Assembly (NCBI RefSeq): GCF_000425125.1 | Contig: NZ_KE384308.1 | Location: 434,692-498,691 of the forward strand | Source of the DNA: Paenibacillus taiwanensis DSM 18679 | GTDB taxonomy: Bacteria; Bacillota; Bacilli; Paenibacillales; Paenibacillaceae | Direction of reading: 5' to 3' | DNA: 64,000 nucleotides | Shown here: positions 31,688 to 41,102 of the stretch, in pieces | How the letters are laid out: each line of letters starts with the position of its first letter | Numbering within the stretch: position 1 is the stretch's first letter | The notes under the pieces: model-generated | The model's database searches: none | What the model was told of the DNA's origin: nothing | Seen by the model: the letters and a program-made list of their open reading frames with translations, nothing else | Position numbers and translations under genes: made by a program

Positions 31688-33796
31688 CTACTGCATTCGC
31701 GCAGGCAGTTCAATATGAAACGTACATCCCTGTCCCTGCATACTTGTAGCCCAGATGGAACCATGATGAAGTTCTACAATTTCTTTCGCAATAGAAAGTC
31801 CCAATCCGCTACCTCCGGAAGATGAATTTCTTGATTTGTCCTTTTTGTAGAAACGATCAAAGATGTAAGGTAAATCTTCTGAGTCCACTCCGATTCCCGT
31901 ATCGGTAACTTCCAAGTGAATGCACGATTTGTACGCAACATATTGAACCCGGATACTGATTGTGCCGCCGGCAGGTGTAAATTTGACTGCATTATAAATA
32001 AGGTTGTCAAATACCTGGGTCATCCGATCGATATCAATACGCAAATTTAAGCTTACCGGCGGTGCATCCCGATAGGTCAAGTTATAACAAGCAAACAAGA
32101 AGCCTCGTCTACGTAATTCCAACTCGTAATGTTCTTCAATGTGTGAAATAAAATGCTCAAGCAGCATATCCTCCATCGTTACTTGCACTTCCCTCGCTTC
32201 CAGCTTAGACAGTTCAAACAAATCACCAATAAGATGATTCAAGCTATTAATTTTGTTAAGCATCAGTTTGACATATTTTTTTTGCTCAGCAGGTTCATTA
32301 ATGACATCGTCATGAAGCGCTTCTAAATACCCCCGAATTAACGTCATCGGTGTTCTAAGATCGTGTGATATATTCGTGAGTAAATGTCTTCGCGAATTTT
32401 CCATTCGTTCCAGTTCTTTATTTTTCTGTTCCAAATTTTCATTCATATGAAGCAATTCACCTGTGCGAAGTTGAATCCGCTGCTCTAGGCCCGTATTTAA
32501 TTCTCGCAGCTCGCAGGACACGGACTCCACTTCCTCCATTGCATTAGAGTAACGCATCGAAATCATCAGCGACTGCATAAATACACATATAACAAGCCCG
32601 ATAGGAGACAAATCCCTTATTGGAGCCAACTCCTGATAATATAATAAATCATTAATAATGAGCACACAGAACACGGTAAACCCGATCAAAGCAATCGTTG
32701 CACCTAGATGCTGCCTCAATACAGCCTTAATTGTTACAGACAACATAAACAACATCCCAATTACGATATAGATCTGGTAAAAAAGTAGCCAAGAGGTAAA
32801 CACAATCGTGGATAAGGATAGGGTTAGACCGATCAGCACCAAACCCATGATCAGAACGAAGCGATACAACATACGATGTGATTCATTTATAAACAGTGTC
32901 TTGACGTAGCTGACACCACATATGACAGCGCATATCGTCAAGCAGTAATCTAGTCTAATCACGCTGTTCCACGGAATCCACGGAAACCAGTTATACAGCA
33001 GCATGTCACCAACGGCTAACATACGAAGGGAGATCGCAATACATAAAAGTCCAAAATGAAACGTGAATACATCCTGCCTTCTTTCCAGAAACATGCCCAG
33101 ATGATATAAACCAACAATGAAGAGACATCCGAACAGAACTGCATCTCGCACCGTTTCCATTTTACTTTTGCGAATCATCTGCTCGGTAGATCCAATCTCA
33201 GGTGCTTGCCACATTCCGCCTTTGACATAGGAATAATTAGATACCTGAATGACAATATCCAATACTTCCTCATCTGATACCATCATAGCAAGTCGCTGCT
33301 TCATGCTTGGAACAGCTTTTGCTGGTTCATCCCCCACCTTGCCCTCACTAACAAAGGGTTGGCCGTTCATCCATACTTTGTATGATGTGTATATAGAAGG
33401 CAGCCAAATACCTAGCATCCTCGCTTCCTTGTCTTTTAAAATCTGTATCCGATAAGTCGCATACCCCGTCCCACTTAATGGCCAATCGTTTAGAATCATT
33501 TGATTCCATGACGTGGGTACTTGCACATATTGGCGCTCCTTCATTGGATTAGAAAATTGATCCGGACGCAATAGTTCTTTCCACGTAAACTCCCACTTGC
33601 CTTTTAATGACACTGAACCGTCCTTGGCAAAATCCCAGGAACGAAGATCCATCACGCCAAATAAGGATTGAGGTGCAAGCTTACGTTGAGATACATCGCT
33701 GATGAGTTGAACTAGCAATATAGTAACCACTACGAGGGCTACAATTATATGAAAAGATATACGTCTAATCGTTCTGCACCTCCCACTTTTTCTCAT
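31688..33796 (-). CDS. 7TMR-DISM sensor histidine kinase
   Basis: A 702-residue membrane kinase. After one N-terminal membrane helix comes an extracellular carbohydrate-binding-like DISMED domain (about 50-200; SLKGKWEFTWKELL, GYATYRIQI, WLPSIYTSYKVWMNGQ). Seven membrane helices follow (about 210-410), then a coiled coil (LEQRIQLRTGELLHMNENLEQKNKELERMENS). The dimerisation His lies in NISHDLRTPMTLIRGY (about residue 476). The ATPase domain has NLIYNAVKF, DTGIGV, DRFYKKDKSR and GGSGLGLSIAK. It is divergent, by 104 bases, from a response regulator that is its likely partner. The signal is unknown. The ribosome binding site is weak (GGTGAT). Confidence 0.92.
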   Translation of the reverse strand: MRKSGRCRTIRRISFHIIVALVVVTILLVQLISDVSQRKLAPQSLFGVMDLRSWDFAKDGSVSLKGKWEFTWKELLRPDQFSNPMKERQYVQVPTSWNQMILNDWPLSGTGYATYRIQILKDKEARMLGIWLPSIYTSYKVWMNGQPFVSEGKVGDEPAKAVPSMKQRLAMMVSDEEVLDIVIQVSNYSYVKGGMWQAPEIGSTEQMIRKSKMETVRDAVLFGCLFIVGLYHLGMFLERRQDVFTFHFGLLCIAISLRMLAVGDMLLYNWFPWIPWNSVIRLDYCLTICAVICGVSYVKTLFINESHRMLYRFVLIMGLVLIGLTLSLSTIVFTSWLLFYQIYIVIGMLFMLSVTIKAVLRQHLGATIALIGFTVFCVLIINDLLYYQELAPIRDLSPIGLVICVFMQSLMISMRYSNAMEEVESVSCELRELNTGLEQRIQLRTGELLHMNENLEQKNKELERMENSRRHLLTNISHDLRTPMTLIRGYLEALHDDVINEPAEQKKYVKLMLNKINSLNHLIGDLFELSKLEAREVQVTMEDMLLEHFISHIEEHYELELRRRGFLFACYNLTYRDAPPVSLNLRIDIDRMTQVFDNLIYNAVKFTPAGGTISIRVQYVAYKSCIHLEVTDTGIGVDSEDLPYIFDRFYKKDKSRNSSSGGSGLGLSIAKEIVELHHGSIWATSMQGQGCTFHIELPARMQ

Positions 33797-33900
33797 TGTA
33801 TATCACCGCAATTCATTTGGCGAGATCTTCCAATCCTATCATTGTCATCTTCTACCAACATTCGCTATAATGGTGATGATAGTGGAGGTGATAGCTTCAT

Positions 33901-34593
33901 ATGGCTGAACACAAAATATTGATTGTGGATGACGAACTTGAAATCACTGAATTAATTTCACTGTATTTGAAAAGAGAAGGATTTAAAGTCTATGTAGCGG
34001 ACAATGGACATGCTGCACTGGAATTAGCAAGAACCGTCAAGCCGGATCTGATCGTACTCGATATCCTGTTAAAGTCATTGGACGGTATCGAAGTATGCAA
34101 GCAGATCAGAAAAACATCCACCGTGCCGATCATATTTATTAGCTGCAAAAGTGACGATGTCGATATTATATTAGGGTTGACGATTGGTGGAGACGATTAC
34201 ATTACGAAACCATTTAGTCCGAGTCAGCTTGTTGCCCGGGTCAAGGCTCAGTTAAGGCGACGTTTGATTCAGGAACATGCCGCTTCCGAAGGCGATATTA
34301 TTTCCTATCCAGGTTTGGAGCTTGATTTGAACAGCCACACCGTCAAGGTTGACGGACGTGTCATCTCATTGTCATCCAAAGAGTTTGACTTGTTAACCCA
34401 CCTTGCGCAGTCTCCTAATAAAGTGTTTAAACTCGAACAGCTCTATCAACTCATTTGGAACTCAGAAAGCTTTGGTGACACCCGCACACTAATGGTACAT
34501 ATCAGCAATTTACGCAAGAAAATAGAACCCGATCCCGCCAATCCCCGCTATATTCTGACCGTACGCGGTGTCGGCTACAAGTTTACTTGTTGA
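33901..34593 (+). CDS. OmpR/PhoB-family response regulator
   Basis: A 230-residue two-domain regulator. The receiver has the acidic pair Asp-10/11, the phosphorylation site Asp-54 (LIVLDILL), a hydroxyl residue in IFISCKSD, and the KPF Lys near residue 104. The winged-helix DNA-binding domain ends VHISNLRKKIEPDPANPRYILTVRGVGYKF. The ATG follows GGAGGTGAT. It is divergent from the histidine kinase gene, its likely partner. Targets are unknown. Confidence 0.93.
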   Translation: MAEHKILIVDDELEITELISLYLKREGFKVYVADNGHAALELARTVKPDLIVLDILLKSLDGIEVCKQIRKTSTVPIIFISCKSDDVDIILGLTIGGDDYITKPFSPSQLVARVKAQLRRRLIQEHAASEGDIISYPGLELDLNSHTVKVDGRVISLSSKEFDLLTHLAQSPNKVFKLEQLYQLIWNSESFGDTRTLMVHISNLRKKIEPDPANPRYILTVRGVGYKFTC

Positions 34594-34732
34594 CCGCTCA
34601 CGCATAACCAACTTATCCTGCATGTCCCTAGTGTTACATGCACCCTCTTGAGCTGCTTCCATAGCTTCGCGGCGCATTTTGTAGTACAATAGCGGTTAGC
34701 GACTTTGTGAAGATAAGGAAGGTAGAATTATC

Positions 34733-35599
34733 GTGATGTACATGGCTCAAGATTGGAAAGACTATGAGGTCATCGATACAGGTGGCGGAGAGAAGCTTGA
34801 ACGTTGGGGAGACATCGTGTTACGTCGACCTGACCCACAGATTATTTGGCCAATTGCGGAAGAAACGAAAAGATGGCACAACGTACATGGTCATTATCAC
34901 AGAAGTTCCTCAGGTGGCGGACAATGGGACATGAAGAAGCCTGTACCCGATCGCTGGACAATCAGATACCGTGACCTCCAATTTTATATTCGTCCAACAA
35001 GCTTTAAACATACCGGATTATTCCCGGAACAAGCGGTGAACTGGGCCTGGATGATGGACAAGATTAGTGCAGCCAAACGCCCTGTAAAAGTGTTAAATTT
35101 GTTTGGATACACGGGCGGTGCTTCAGTTGCATGTGCTTATGCGGGTGCAGAAGTATGCCATGTGGATGCAGCCAAAGGTATGGTGCAATGGGCGAAGGAG
35201 AACGTGCAGCTATCAGGTCTGTCCGACCGCCCTGTGCGTTATATTACAGATGATGTATTTAAGTTTGTACAACGAGAACAGCGCCGCGGCAGCAAGTACG
35301 ATGCAATCATTATGGACCCACCGTCCTATGGGCGTGGAACGAACGGTGAGACTTGGAAGCTAGAGCAAAGTCTTTATCCGTTCCTTGAATTGTGTATGAC
35401 TATTATGTCTGACAACCCGTTGTTTATGTTGATAAACTCTTATACAACAGGCCTGTCACCAGCAGTATTAGATAACATGCTTCATTTGACTATGAAGAAA
35501 CGGTACGGCGGTACAATAACGTGCGGTGAAATTGGGCTGCCTATTACGCAAACGGGACTTGCCCTTCCGTGTGGTATACTTGGTCGCTGGGAGGCATAG
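34733..35599 (+). CDS. RlmI/RlmK-like SAM-dependent methyltransferase
   Basis: A 288-residue Rossmann-fold methyltransferase of the class that includes the 23S rRNA C1962 enzyme RlmI. Motif I is LNLFGYTGGASVA (about residues 121-133), followed by HVDAAKGMVQWAKEN. The catalytic-region motif is IIMDPPSYGRG, and the C-terminal part is PLFMLINSYTTGLS. RlmI-type PUA domain is missing at the N-terminus. The substrate is probably RNA but is not proven. The GTG at 34733 is followed directly by ATG; AAGGAAGG supports the GTG or the next codon. It is followed at once by a pseudouridine synthase gene, so the two probably form an RNA-modification pair. Confidence 0.85.
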   Translation: MMYMAQDWKDYEVIDTGGGEKLERWGDIVLRRPDPQIIWPIAEETKRWHNVHGHYHRSSSGGGQWDMKKPVPDRWTIRYRDLQFYIRPTSFKHTGLFPEQAVNWAWMMDKISAAKRPVKVLNLFGYTGGASVACAYAGAEVCHVDAAKGMVQWAKENVQLSGLSDRPVRYITDDVFKFVQREQRRGSKYDAIIMDPPSYGRGTNGETWKLEQSLYPFLELCMTIMSDNPLFMLINSYTTGLSPAVLDNMLHLTMKKRYGGTITCGEIGLPITQTGLALPCGILGRWEA

Positions 35600-35604
35600 C
35601 GCTT

Positions 35605-36339
35605 ATGGGATATGATACAGCGCCTGTGATTCCAATTCTGTACGAAGACAATCATATCCTCGTTGTAGAAAAGCCTGTGAACGTGCTGTCACAGGCTGAT
35701 TCTACACAGGATGAGGATATGCTTACGCTGCTCAAAAACGACCTCAAAGTACGCTACAGCAAGCCTGGGAACGTCTACTTAGGGCTTGTACACCGACTTG
35801 ATCGCCCTGTAGGCGGTGCAATGGTGTTTGCCAAGACATCCAAAGCAGCTTCTCGCCTTTCAGATACGGTGCGAAAGCAGGAGTTGAACAAGCGTTATAT
35901 AGCCGTTGTTCACGGTATTCCGGCACAGTCTCGAGCTTCGTTGCGGCATTATTTGCTGAAAGACAGCCGCACCAATACTGTACGGGTTGCAAGTTCAAGC
36001 ACGCCAGATGCAAAAGAGGCACGCCTGGATTATGAAGTACTTGGCCAGCATGATCAGCTATCACTTGTGCTTGTACAATTACACACGGGAAGACCGCATC
36101 AAATTCGTGTTCAGATGCAGGCCATTGGATGTCCTTTGTTTGGTGATCAACGTTATGGAGCTGCTCTTAACAAAGCAGGCCAACAAATCGCTCTATGGTC
36201 CACATCGCTTTCATTCGATCATCCCACAACGAAAGAGTTCATGGCATTTAGATCTATCCCGCCTCGCTCTTATCCGTGGAATAACTGGAATGTAGTAGAC
36301 TTGATAAACGACAAATTAAATACGTTAACTGACTGCTAG
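35605..36339 (+). CDS. RluA-family RNA pseudouridine synthase
   Basis: A 244-residue pseudouridine synthase. The catalytic Asp lies in GLVHRLDRPVGGAMVFAKT (about residue 64), and the conserved LHTGRPHQIRVQMQAIG follows. There is no S4 RNA-binding domain at the N-terminus, which places it with the short RluA-like enzymes (like B. subtilis YjbO-type proteins lacking S4). The RNA target cannot be told. The ATG at 35605 has GGGAGG nine bases upstream; it begins five bases after the upstream stop, so the two genes are likely co-transcribed. Confidence 0.9.
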   Translation: MGYDTAPVIPILYEDNHILVVEKPVNVLSQADSTQDEDMLTLLKNDLKVRYSKPGNVYLGLVHRLDRPVGGAMVFAKTSKAASRLSDTVRKQELNKRYIAVVHGIPAQSRASLRHYLLKDSRTNTVRVASSSTPDAKEARLDYEVLGQHDQLSLVLVQLHTGRPHQIRVQMQAIGCPLFGDQRYGAALNKAGQQIALWSTSLSFDHPTTKEFMAFRSIPPRSYPWNNWNVVDLINDKLNTLTDC

Positions 36340-36359
36340 ACCGAAAGGAACGATGCCAC

Positions 36360-37667
36360 GTGGAATCGTCTCAATGGAGGCAAGGGCTGTACCTTGTCTC
36401 TATTGCTATGCTGCTGATGTTAACGGCAGCGTGTCAATTAAATATTGGTCCATTAAAGCAATCACAACATGGATCACAAGCCGTTCAGCAAGAGTCAGGG
36501 CAAGACAGCCAATCCCATCATACCGTGCAATTGCCGGCAACGACGGCCCCTGGCACTAATTCATCAGCCTCAACTCATCCAAGTGCTGAATCAGCGAACC
36601 GCAAAGATCATCAGCTTAAGCTATTAGCTGTCGGAGACATTATGATGCATAGCCCCCAATTTCCAGCTTACTATAATCGAAAAACCGGAAGCTATTCATT
36701 TAATAGTTACTTCGATCTGGTCAAACCTTATATTACACAAGCTGATCTTGCATGGGCCAACCTGGAAACACCACTTCTAGGCGGCGAAAAGGAGTATACT
36801 GGTTATCCGAGATTTAATGCACCGGCGGAATTAGCAGATGCACTGCGTTATGCTGGATTTGATATCGTTACGAATGCGAACAACCATTCATTGGATCGAT
36901 CCGAAAGAGGCGTCCTGAAGACTTTAGAGGTACTTAAACAGCGTCAATTTATTACGAAGGGTACCTATGCTTCCAAATGGGAATCCGAGCAACCAACGGT
37001 TATCGAGAAAAATGGGATCAAGCTTGGTGTTCTCGCTTACACATACGGAACAAACGGAATATCACTTCCCAAAAATAAACCTTACATGGTTGCGCTTATT
37101 GATGAAGACAAGATCATCAAAGACATCCGCAACACCCGTCAAGCAGGAGCGGACGTTATTGCCATTGCACTCCACTTCGGGAATGAATACGAGCCCAAAC
37201 CGAATGAGCAGCAAATCAAGCTGGCACGCAAACTGGTCGCTGCTGGAGCAGATATTATATTAGGTTCGCACCCTCACGTGCTTCAACCTTATGAACGGAT
37301 ATCCGCCCTTGCTGCTGACGGTCACAAACGCGATGGTATCATTATGTATTCAATGGGCAACTTTATATCCAACCAGCGTGGAGAAGGTAAAGACGTTGGT
37401 GTTATGTTACAACTCACCATAAAGAAACGTGGAACCGATGGCACGATTCAAATTCTGGATACCGAGGTTCATCCTACGTGGGTATACAGAGCAGGCACAA
37501 AATCCAAAAGAACTTATAAAATCATTCCTTTAAAAGCGGTTGCATACGAGAAACAAACGGGTTCTTGGAGCAAAAAACAAAGAGATGACATGAAACGGAT
37601 GCTGAATTCCGCCATGAAACATCTCAGATCCCGCCCTGATACTGCTGTCGTTAAAGCAACGACGTAA
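36360..37667 (+). CDS. CapA-family lipoprotein
   Basis: A 435-residue lipoprotein. The signal peptide ends in the lipobox TAAC (Cys-25). A Gln/Ser/Thr-rich linker leads to a CapA (PGA_cap) metallophosphatase-like domain from about residue 85: LAVGDIMMHSP, WANLETPLLGG, FDIVTNANNHSLDRSERG, HFGNEYEPKP, GSHPHVLQP and YSMGNFISNQ, all family hallmarks. Homologues act in polyglutamate capsule synthesis, but here no capB, capC or capE gene is nearby, so a capsule role is not supported. The start is GTG with AAAGGA ten bases upstream. It follows the pseudouridine synthase gene by 20 bases. Confidence 0.88.
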   Translation: MESSQWRQGLYLVSIAMLLMLTAACQLNIGPLKQSQHGSQAVQQESGQDSQSHHTVQLPATTAPGTNSSASTHPSAESANRKDHQLKLLAVGDIMMHSPQFPAYYNRKTGSYSFNSYFDLVKPYITQADLAWANLETPLLGGEKEYTGYPRFNAPAELADALRYAGFDIVTNANNHSLDRSERGVLKTLEVLKQRQFITKGTYASKWESEQPTVIEKNGIKLGVLAYTYGTNGISLPKNKPYMVALIDEDKIIKDIRNTRQAGADVIAIALHFGNEYEPKPNEQQIKLARKLVAAGADIILGSHPHVLQPYERISALAADGHKRDGIIMYSMGNFISNQRGEGKDVGVMLQLTIKKRGTDGTIQILDTEVHPTWVYRAGTKSKRTYKIIPLKAVAYEKQTGSWSKKQRDDMKRMLNSAMKHLRSRPDTAVVKATT

Positions 37668-37748
37668 GTAAGTAATGAAGTAGCTCAGGAAGAACGGACT
37701 TATATCACTTTTATATTCTTATTACTTTCATTTCGTAAAAGTACAGTG

Positions 37749-38216
37749 TTACTGTGAGTTATTCCCTCTTGTACCTGTTGCTGACGGTTGCAATGAAGCT
37801 CCTGGAGGGGCTCCGCTCGTTAACTTACTCAGCAATAAAATTAGCAGCTGCTGGTTATGCGTCGAGATCCGATTCAAAATGTCGTTCCAATACGACTCGC
37901 GAATATGGATGCCTCGGCGCATTTCTTGTTGTCCAAACGGTGTCAAGCTAACCCAGACTATTCGGCGATCGCCCAGATCACGCTCACGTATAATAAGCGC
38001 ATTCTTCTCCATACGATCCAGCAGAGTGGTGACCGCTGCCGGGGTTGTTGCCAGATGCTGAAGTAAATCAGAGGGCTTCACGCGCTCATATTCGGAGACA
38101 CGCTCCAGCACGATGAGCTGACTTTCGGTCAAACTTGGTGCAAGCGCTTCATCCATCACGCCTTTATAATCCTTTGATAATTTCGACCATAGCTTCGAGA
38201 AATCGTTCGCGTTCAT
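37749..38216 (-). CDS. MarR-family transcriptional regulator
   Basis: A 155-residue winged-helix regulator. The DNA-binding part is LTESQLIVLERVSEYERVKPSDLLQHLATTPAAVTTLLDRMEKNALIIRERDLGDRRIVWVSLTPFGQQ, the typical MarR pattern with DRR before the wing. The ATG follows AGGAGGG by six bases. It is convergent with the CapA gene and divergent from the small gene at 38432, with about 215 bases between. The ligand and targets are unknown. Confidence 0.9.
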   Translation of the reverse strand: MNANDFSKLWSKLSKDYKGVMDEALAPSLTESQLIVLERVSEYERVKPSDLLQHLATTPAAVTTLLDRMEKNALIIRERDLGDRRIVWVSLTPFGQQEMRRGIHIRESYWNDILNRISTHNQQLLILLLSKLTSGAPPGASLQPSATGTRGNNSQ

Positions 38217-38431
38217 CGTATAACCCTCCTACATCTCATCCCGTTTCTCCAAAACAACTAAATTATACCACAGCCAGCATGCCTTGGTCATCATTCGTTA
38301 TGATAGATGTACAAATAGGGTGCATAAACCAAACGACTATGGGCAACATTCGGCACACTTCACTCTCTTTTTTCATAAGATGGGATGTAGGCATTTGTAC
38401 GGGGTGACACGATCAGGAAAGGAGTATGACG

Positions 38432-38599
38432 ATGGACAATTGGAAAAATGAACTGTTCAGGAAGGCCTGGGAAGCTGGTATTATAAAAGACCCGCAATGG
38501 TGCACCCGCCTCGACGAGCCGGCCCCATTGTGGGTCATGTTGGATATTGCCCTGAAATTAAACGAAATGTTTGATCCTCCGCATAAACCGTTTGATTAA
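38432..38599 (+). CDS. Small hypothetical protein (55 aa)
   Basis: A short gene of 55 residues beginning MDNWKNELFRKAWEAGII and continuing KDPQWCTRLDEPAPLWVMLD, with an end rich in Asp and Pro (EMFDPPHKPFD). A strong AAAGGAG seven bases before the ATG supports it, and the composition looks coding. No signal peptide or membrane segment is present; one Cys and three Trp are visible. It is alone on the plus strand between marR and parC. The function is unknown. Confidence 0.6.
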   Translation: MDNWKNELFRKAWEAGIIKDPQWCTRLDEPAPLWVMLDIALKLNEMFDPPHKPFD

Positions 38600-38656
38600 C
38601 GGATCAGCAGAAAGGAAAACGATGCACATATGTCGTATTACTCGTTGGATAACATG

Positions 38657-41089
38657 TTATAGGACGTATGCTTTAACCAGATATTCCTCTTTCTCTAAAG
38701 AGACAAGTGACTTACCGATAGATTTGCGATCCATTAAAGGAGCATGCTCTGTAATCAGCTGATGAGCCGCGTGGGTGCTGCTAAGCAGTATGATCGAGTA
38801 TGCTTCCTTACTATAAAATGCACCAATCAACTTAGACCCGTTAGGTTTGACACGTTTGCCTTCTTTGAATTCAAACGTCTGCATGCCCTTGCCTCCGCGG
38901 CCTTGCAGCTGATAATCAAGCAGCAAAGAACGCTTGCCCCAGCCGATATCCGTAATAACTGTCACTTCACCTTCATCTCCACTTACCCTCATGACAGCTG
39001 CAAGCTCATCCTCTTCACGCAATTGGATGCCACGTACACCACTCGCCGCTCTTCCCATTGGGTTAATTTCACTTTCGTGGAATCGAATGGACATCCCTAG
39101 CTTCGTAATAAGCAACAATTCCTGTGCAGCGTCTGACAGCATCACTTGCAGCAGTTCATCCCCATCTGACACTTTACACGCAACTACTGCGGCTGAACGA
39201 TTCGTTTCGTATTCTTTTAACAGTGTTCGTTTCACTTGACCTCGTCTTGAAACAAACATTAACGACAAAGCTTCATCGTCAAACGACTTCACCGGAATTA
39301 CAGCGACAATCTGATCTTCCTTGGCAATTGAAATAACATTGACGATTGCTGTTCCGTTATCTTTCCATTTGAATTCAGGCACCAGATGAACAGGAAGTGA
39401 GAAATATTGTCCCTTCTGTGTGAAGATCAACAGCTTGTCCAGCGTGTTCACTTCGAACACATGACGAATATGGTCTCCTTCCTTCACCCCTGAGCTATGC
39501 AGTTCCCCACCTGAGCGCGTAAACGACAAAAGGCTTGTCCGTTTAACATATCCATCATTGGATACCGTGACGATTACATCCTCCGCATTCACCATCACTT
39601 CGAGATTTACTTTGATCTCCTCAATCTCACCTTGCACAGCAGAGCGACGATCGATGCCAAAACGCTGGCGGATGTCTGTTAGCTCTTTCTTGATCACAGA
39701 CAGCAGTTTGCGTTCACTGGCTAAAATCGCTTGCAATTCGGCGATCTTTTTGCGAATCTCGTTAAGTTCCTTATCCAGAGATGATAGTTCAAGATTCGTA
39801 AGGCGATACAATTGCAGCGTTAATATAGCATCCGCTTGTCGTTCAGAGAAGCCAAACTTGTCCACCAAGTTCTGCTGTGCATCCTGACGATTGTTTGATG
39901 CCTTAATAGTTGCGATAACATCATCCAGAATATCAAGTGCCTTCACTAAACCTTCCAGAACATGACCCCTGTCTTCCGCCTTCTTGAGATCATACTGTGT
40001 TCGTGCCGTCACGACTTCTTTCTGATGATTAATATACGCTGTCAGCATAGGCATAAGACCTAATTGCATTGGCGTCTTATTAACGATGGATACCATGTTG
40101 AAGTTGTAAGCGGTTTGAAGATCTGTCTTCTTGAACAAATAGTTCAAAATACCTTGTGCATCCGCTTCCTTTTTTAATTCAACGACGATTCGCAAGCCTT
40201 CACGACCACTTTCGTCGCGTACCTCTGCTAAGCCATCTACTTTTTTCTCCAAACGAATATTTTCCATTGCTGTGACCAGTCGAGATTTCACCACTTGATA
40301 CGGAATTTCCGTAATGACGATCTGCTGGCGGCCACCACGCATGTCTTCTATTTCCGTTTTGGAGCGAATATATATGCGGCCTTTACCTGTCCGATACGCT
40401 TCACGAATGCCCTCTTCACCCATAATGATACCGCCCGTCGGGAAATCCGGACCCTGAACGATGTTTAATATATCATCCAGCTCGATATTTGGCTTATCAA
40501 TTAAAGCTACACAGGCATCAATAATCTCACGCAAGTTATGCGTCGGTATCTCCGTGGCAAATCCGGACGATATTCCGCTTGAACCGTTTACGAGCAAGTT
40601 CGGAAAACGAGCGGGCAGTACGGCCGGCTCCTCTTCTGTATTGTCAAAATTCGGACGGAACAACACGGTATCCTTCTCAATATCACGCAGCAACTCCATC
40701 GCAATCGGCGATAAACGGGCTTCTGTATAACGCATAGCCGCTGCTGGATCATCGTCCATAGAACCCCAGTTACCATGTCCGTCAACTAACACATGTCCCA
40801 TCTTCCAAGGCTGAGCCATACGTACCATACCGTCATAGATAGAAGAATCTCCATGAGGATGGTAATTCCCCATGACGTCCCCGACCGTCTTTGCAGACTT
40901 GCGGTATGGCTTGTCAGGCGTGTTCCCGGATTCATACATCGCATACAAAATTCGCCTTTGAACTGGCTTGAGACCGTCCCTAATATCGGGAATAGCTCGA
41001 TCTTGGATTATATATTTGGAATAACGGCCGAACCGGTCGCCAACCACGTCTTCCAAAAACGCAGGCTTGAACTGTTCCGATACGCTCAT
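38657..41089 (-). CDS. parC: DNA topoisomerase IV subunit A
   Basis: The DNA-cleaving subunit of topoisomerase IV, which separates daughter chromosomes. The catalytic Tyr-121 lies in [10 protein letters not shown]. The region around the quinolone pocket, [13 protein letters not shown] (77-89), keeps the Ser-82 and acidic Asp-86 of sensitive enzymes. The GyrA-type C-terminal beta-pinwheel follows ([38 protein letters not shown]). At 810 residues it is normal for the family. No GyrA box (QRRGGKG-type) of gyrase was clearly seen, though [11 protein letters not shown] occurs near the end. It follows parE by 13 bases, which supports parC rather than gyrA. Confidence 0.94.
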   Translation of the reverse strand: MSVSEQFKPAFLEDVVGDRFGRYSKYIIQDRAIPDIRDGLKPVQRRILYAMYESGNTPDKPYRKSAKTVGDVMGNYHPHGDSSIYDGMVRMAQPWKMGHVLVDGHGNWGSMDDDPAAAMRYTEARLSPIAMELLRDIEKDTVLFRPNFDNTEEEPAVLPARFPNLLVNGSSGISSGFATEIPTHNLREIIDACVALIDKPNIELDDILNIVQGPDFPTGGIIMGEEGIREAYRTGKGRIYIRSKTEIEDMRGGRQQIVITEIPYQVVKSRLVTAMENIRLEKKVDGLAEVRDESGREGLRIVVELKKEADAQGILNYLFKKTDLQTAYNFNMVSIVNKTPMQLGLMPMLTAYINHQKEVVTARTQYDLKKAEDRGHVLEGLVKALDILDDVIATIKASNNRQDAQQNLVDKFGFSERQADAILTLQLYRLTNLELSSLDKELNEIRKKIAELQAILASERKLLSVIKKELTDIRQRFGIDRRSAVQGEIEEIKVNLEVMVNAEDVIVTVSNDGYVKRTSLLSFTRSGGELHSSGVKEGDHIRHVFEVNTLDKLLIFTQKGQYFSLPVHLVPEFKWKDNGTAIVNVISIAKEDQIVAVIPVKSFDDEALSLMFVSRRGQVKRTLLKEYETNRSAAVVACKVSDGDELLQVMLSDAAQELLLITKLGMSIRFHESEINPMGRAASGVRGIQLREEDELAAVMRVSGDEGEVTVITDIGWGKRSLLLDYQLQGRGGKGMQTFEFKEGKRVKPNGSKLIGAFYSKEAYSIILLSSTHAAHQLITEHAPLMDRKSIGKSLVSLEKEEYLVKAYVL

Positions 41090-41102
41090 CTATATCACCT
41101 TT

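Noticed and set aside
36360..37667. Polyglutamate capsule operon
   Set aside because: Only a CapA-like domain is present; no capB, capC or capE homologue is nearby.
39558..39887. Plus-strand frame opposite parC
   Set aside because: A shadow frame with no ribosome binding site and composition typical of antisense reading.
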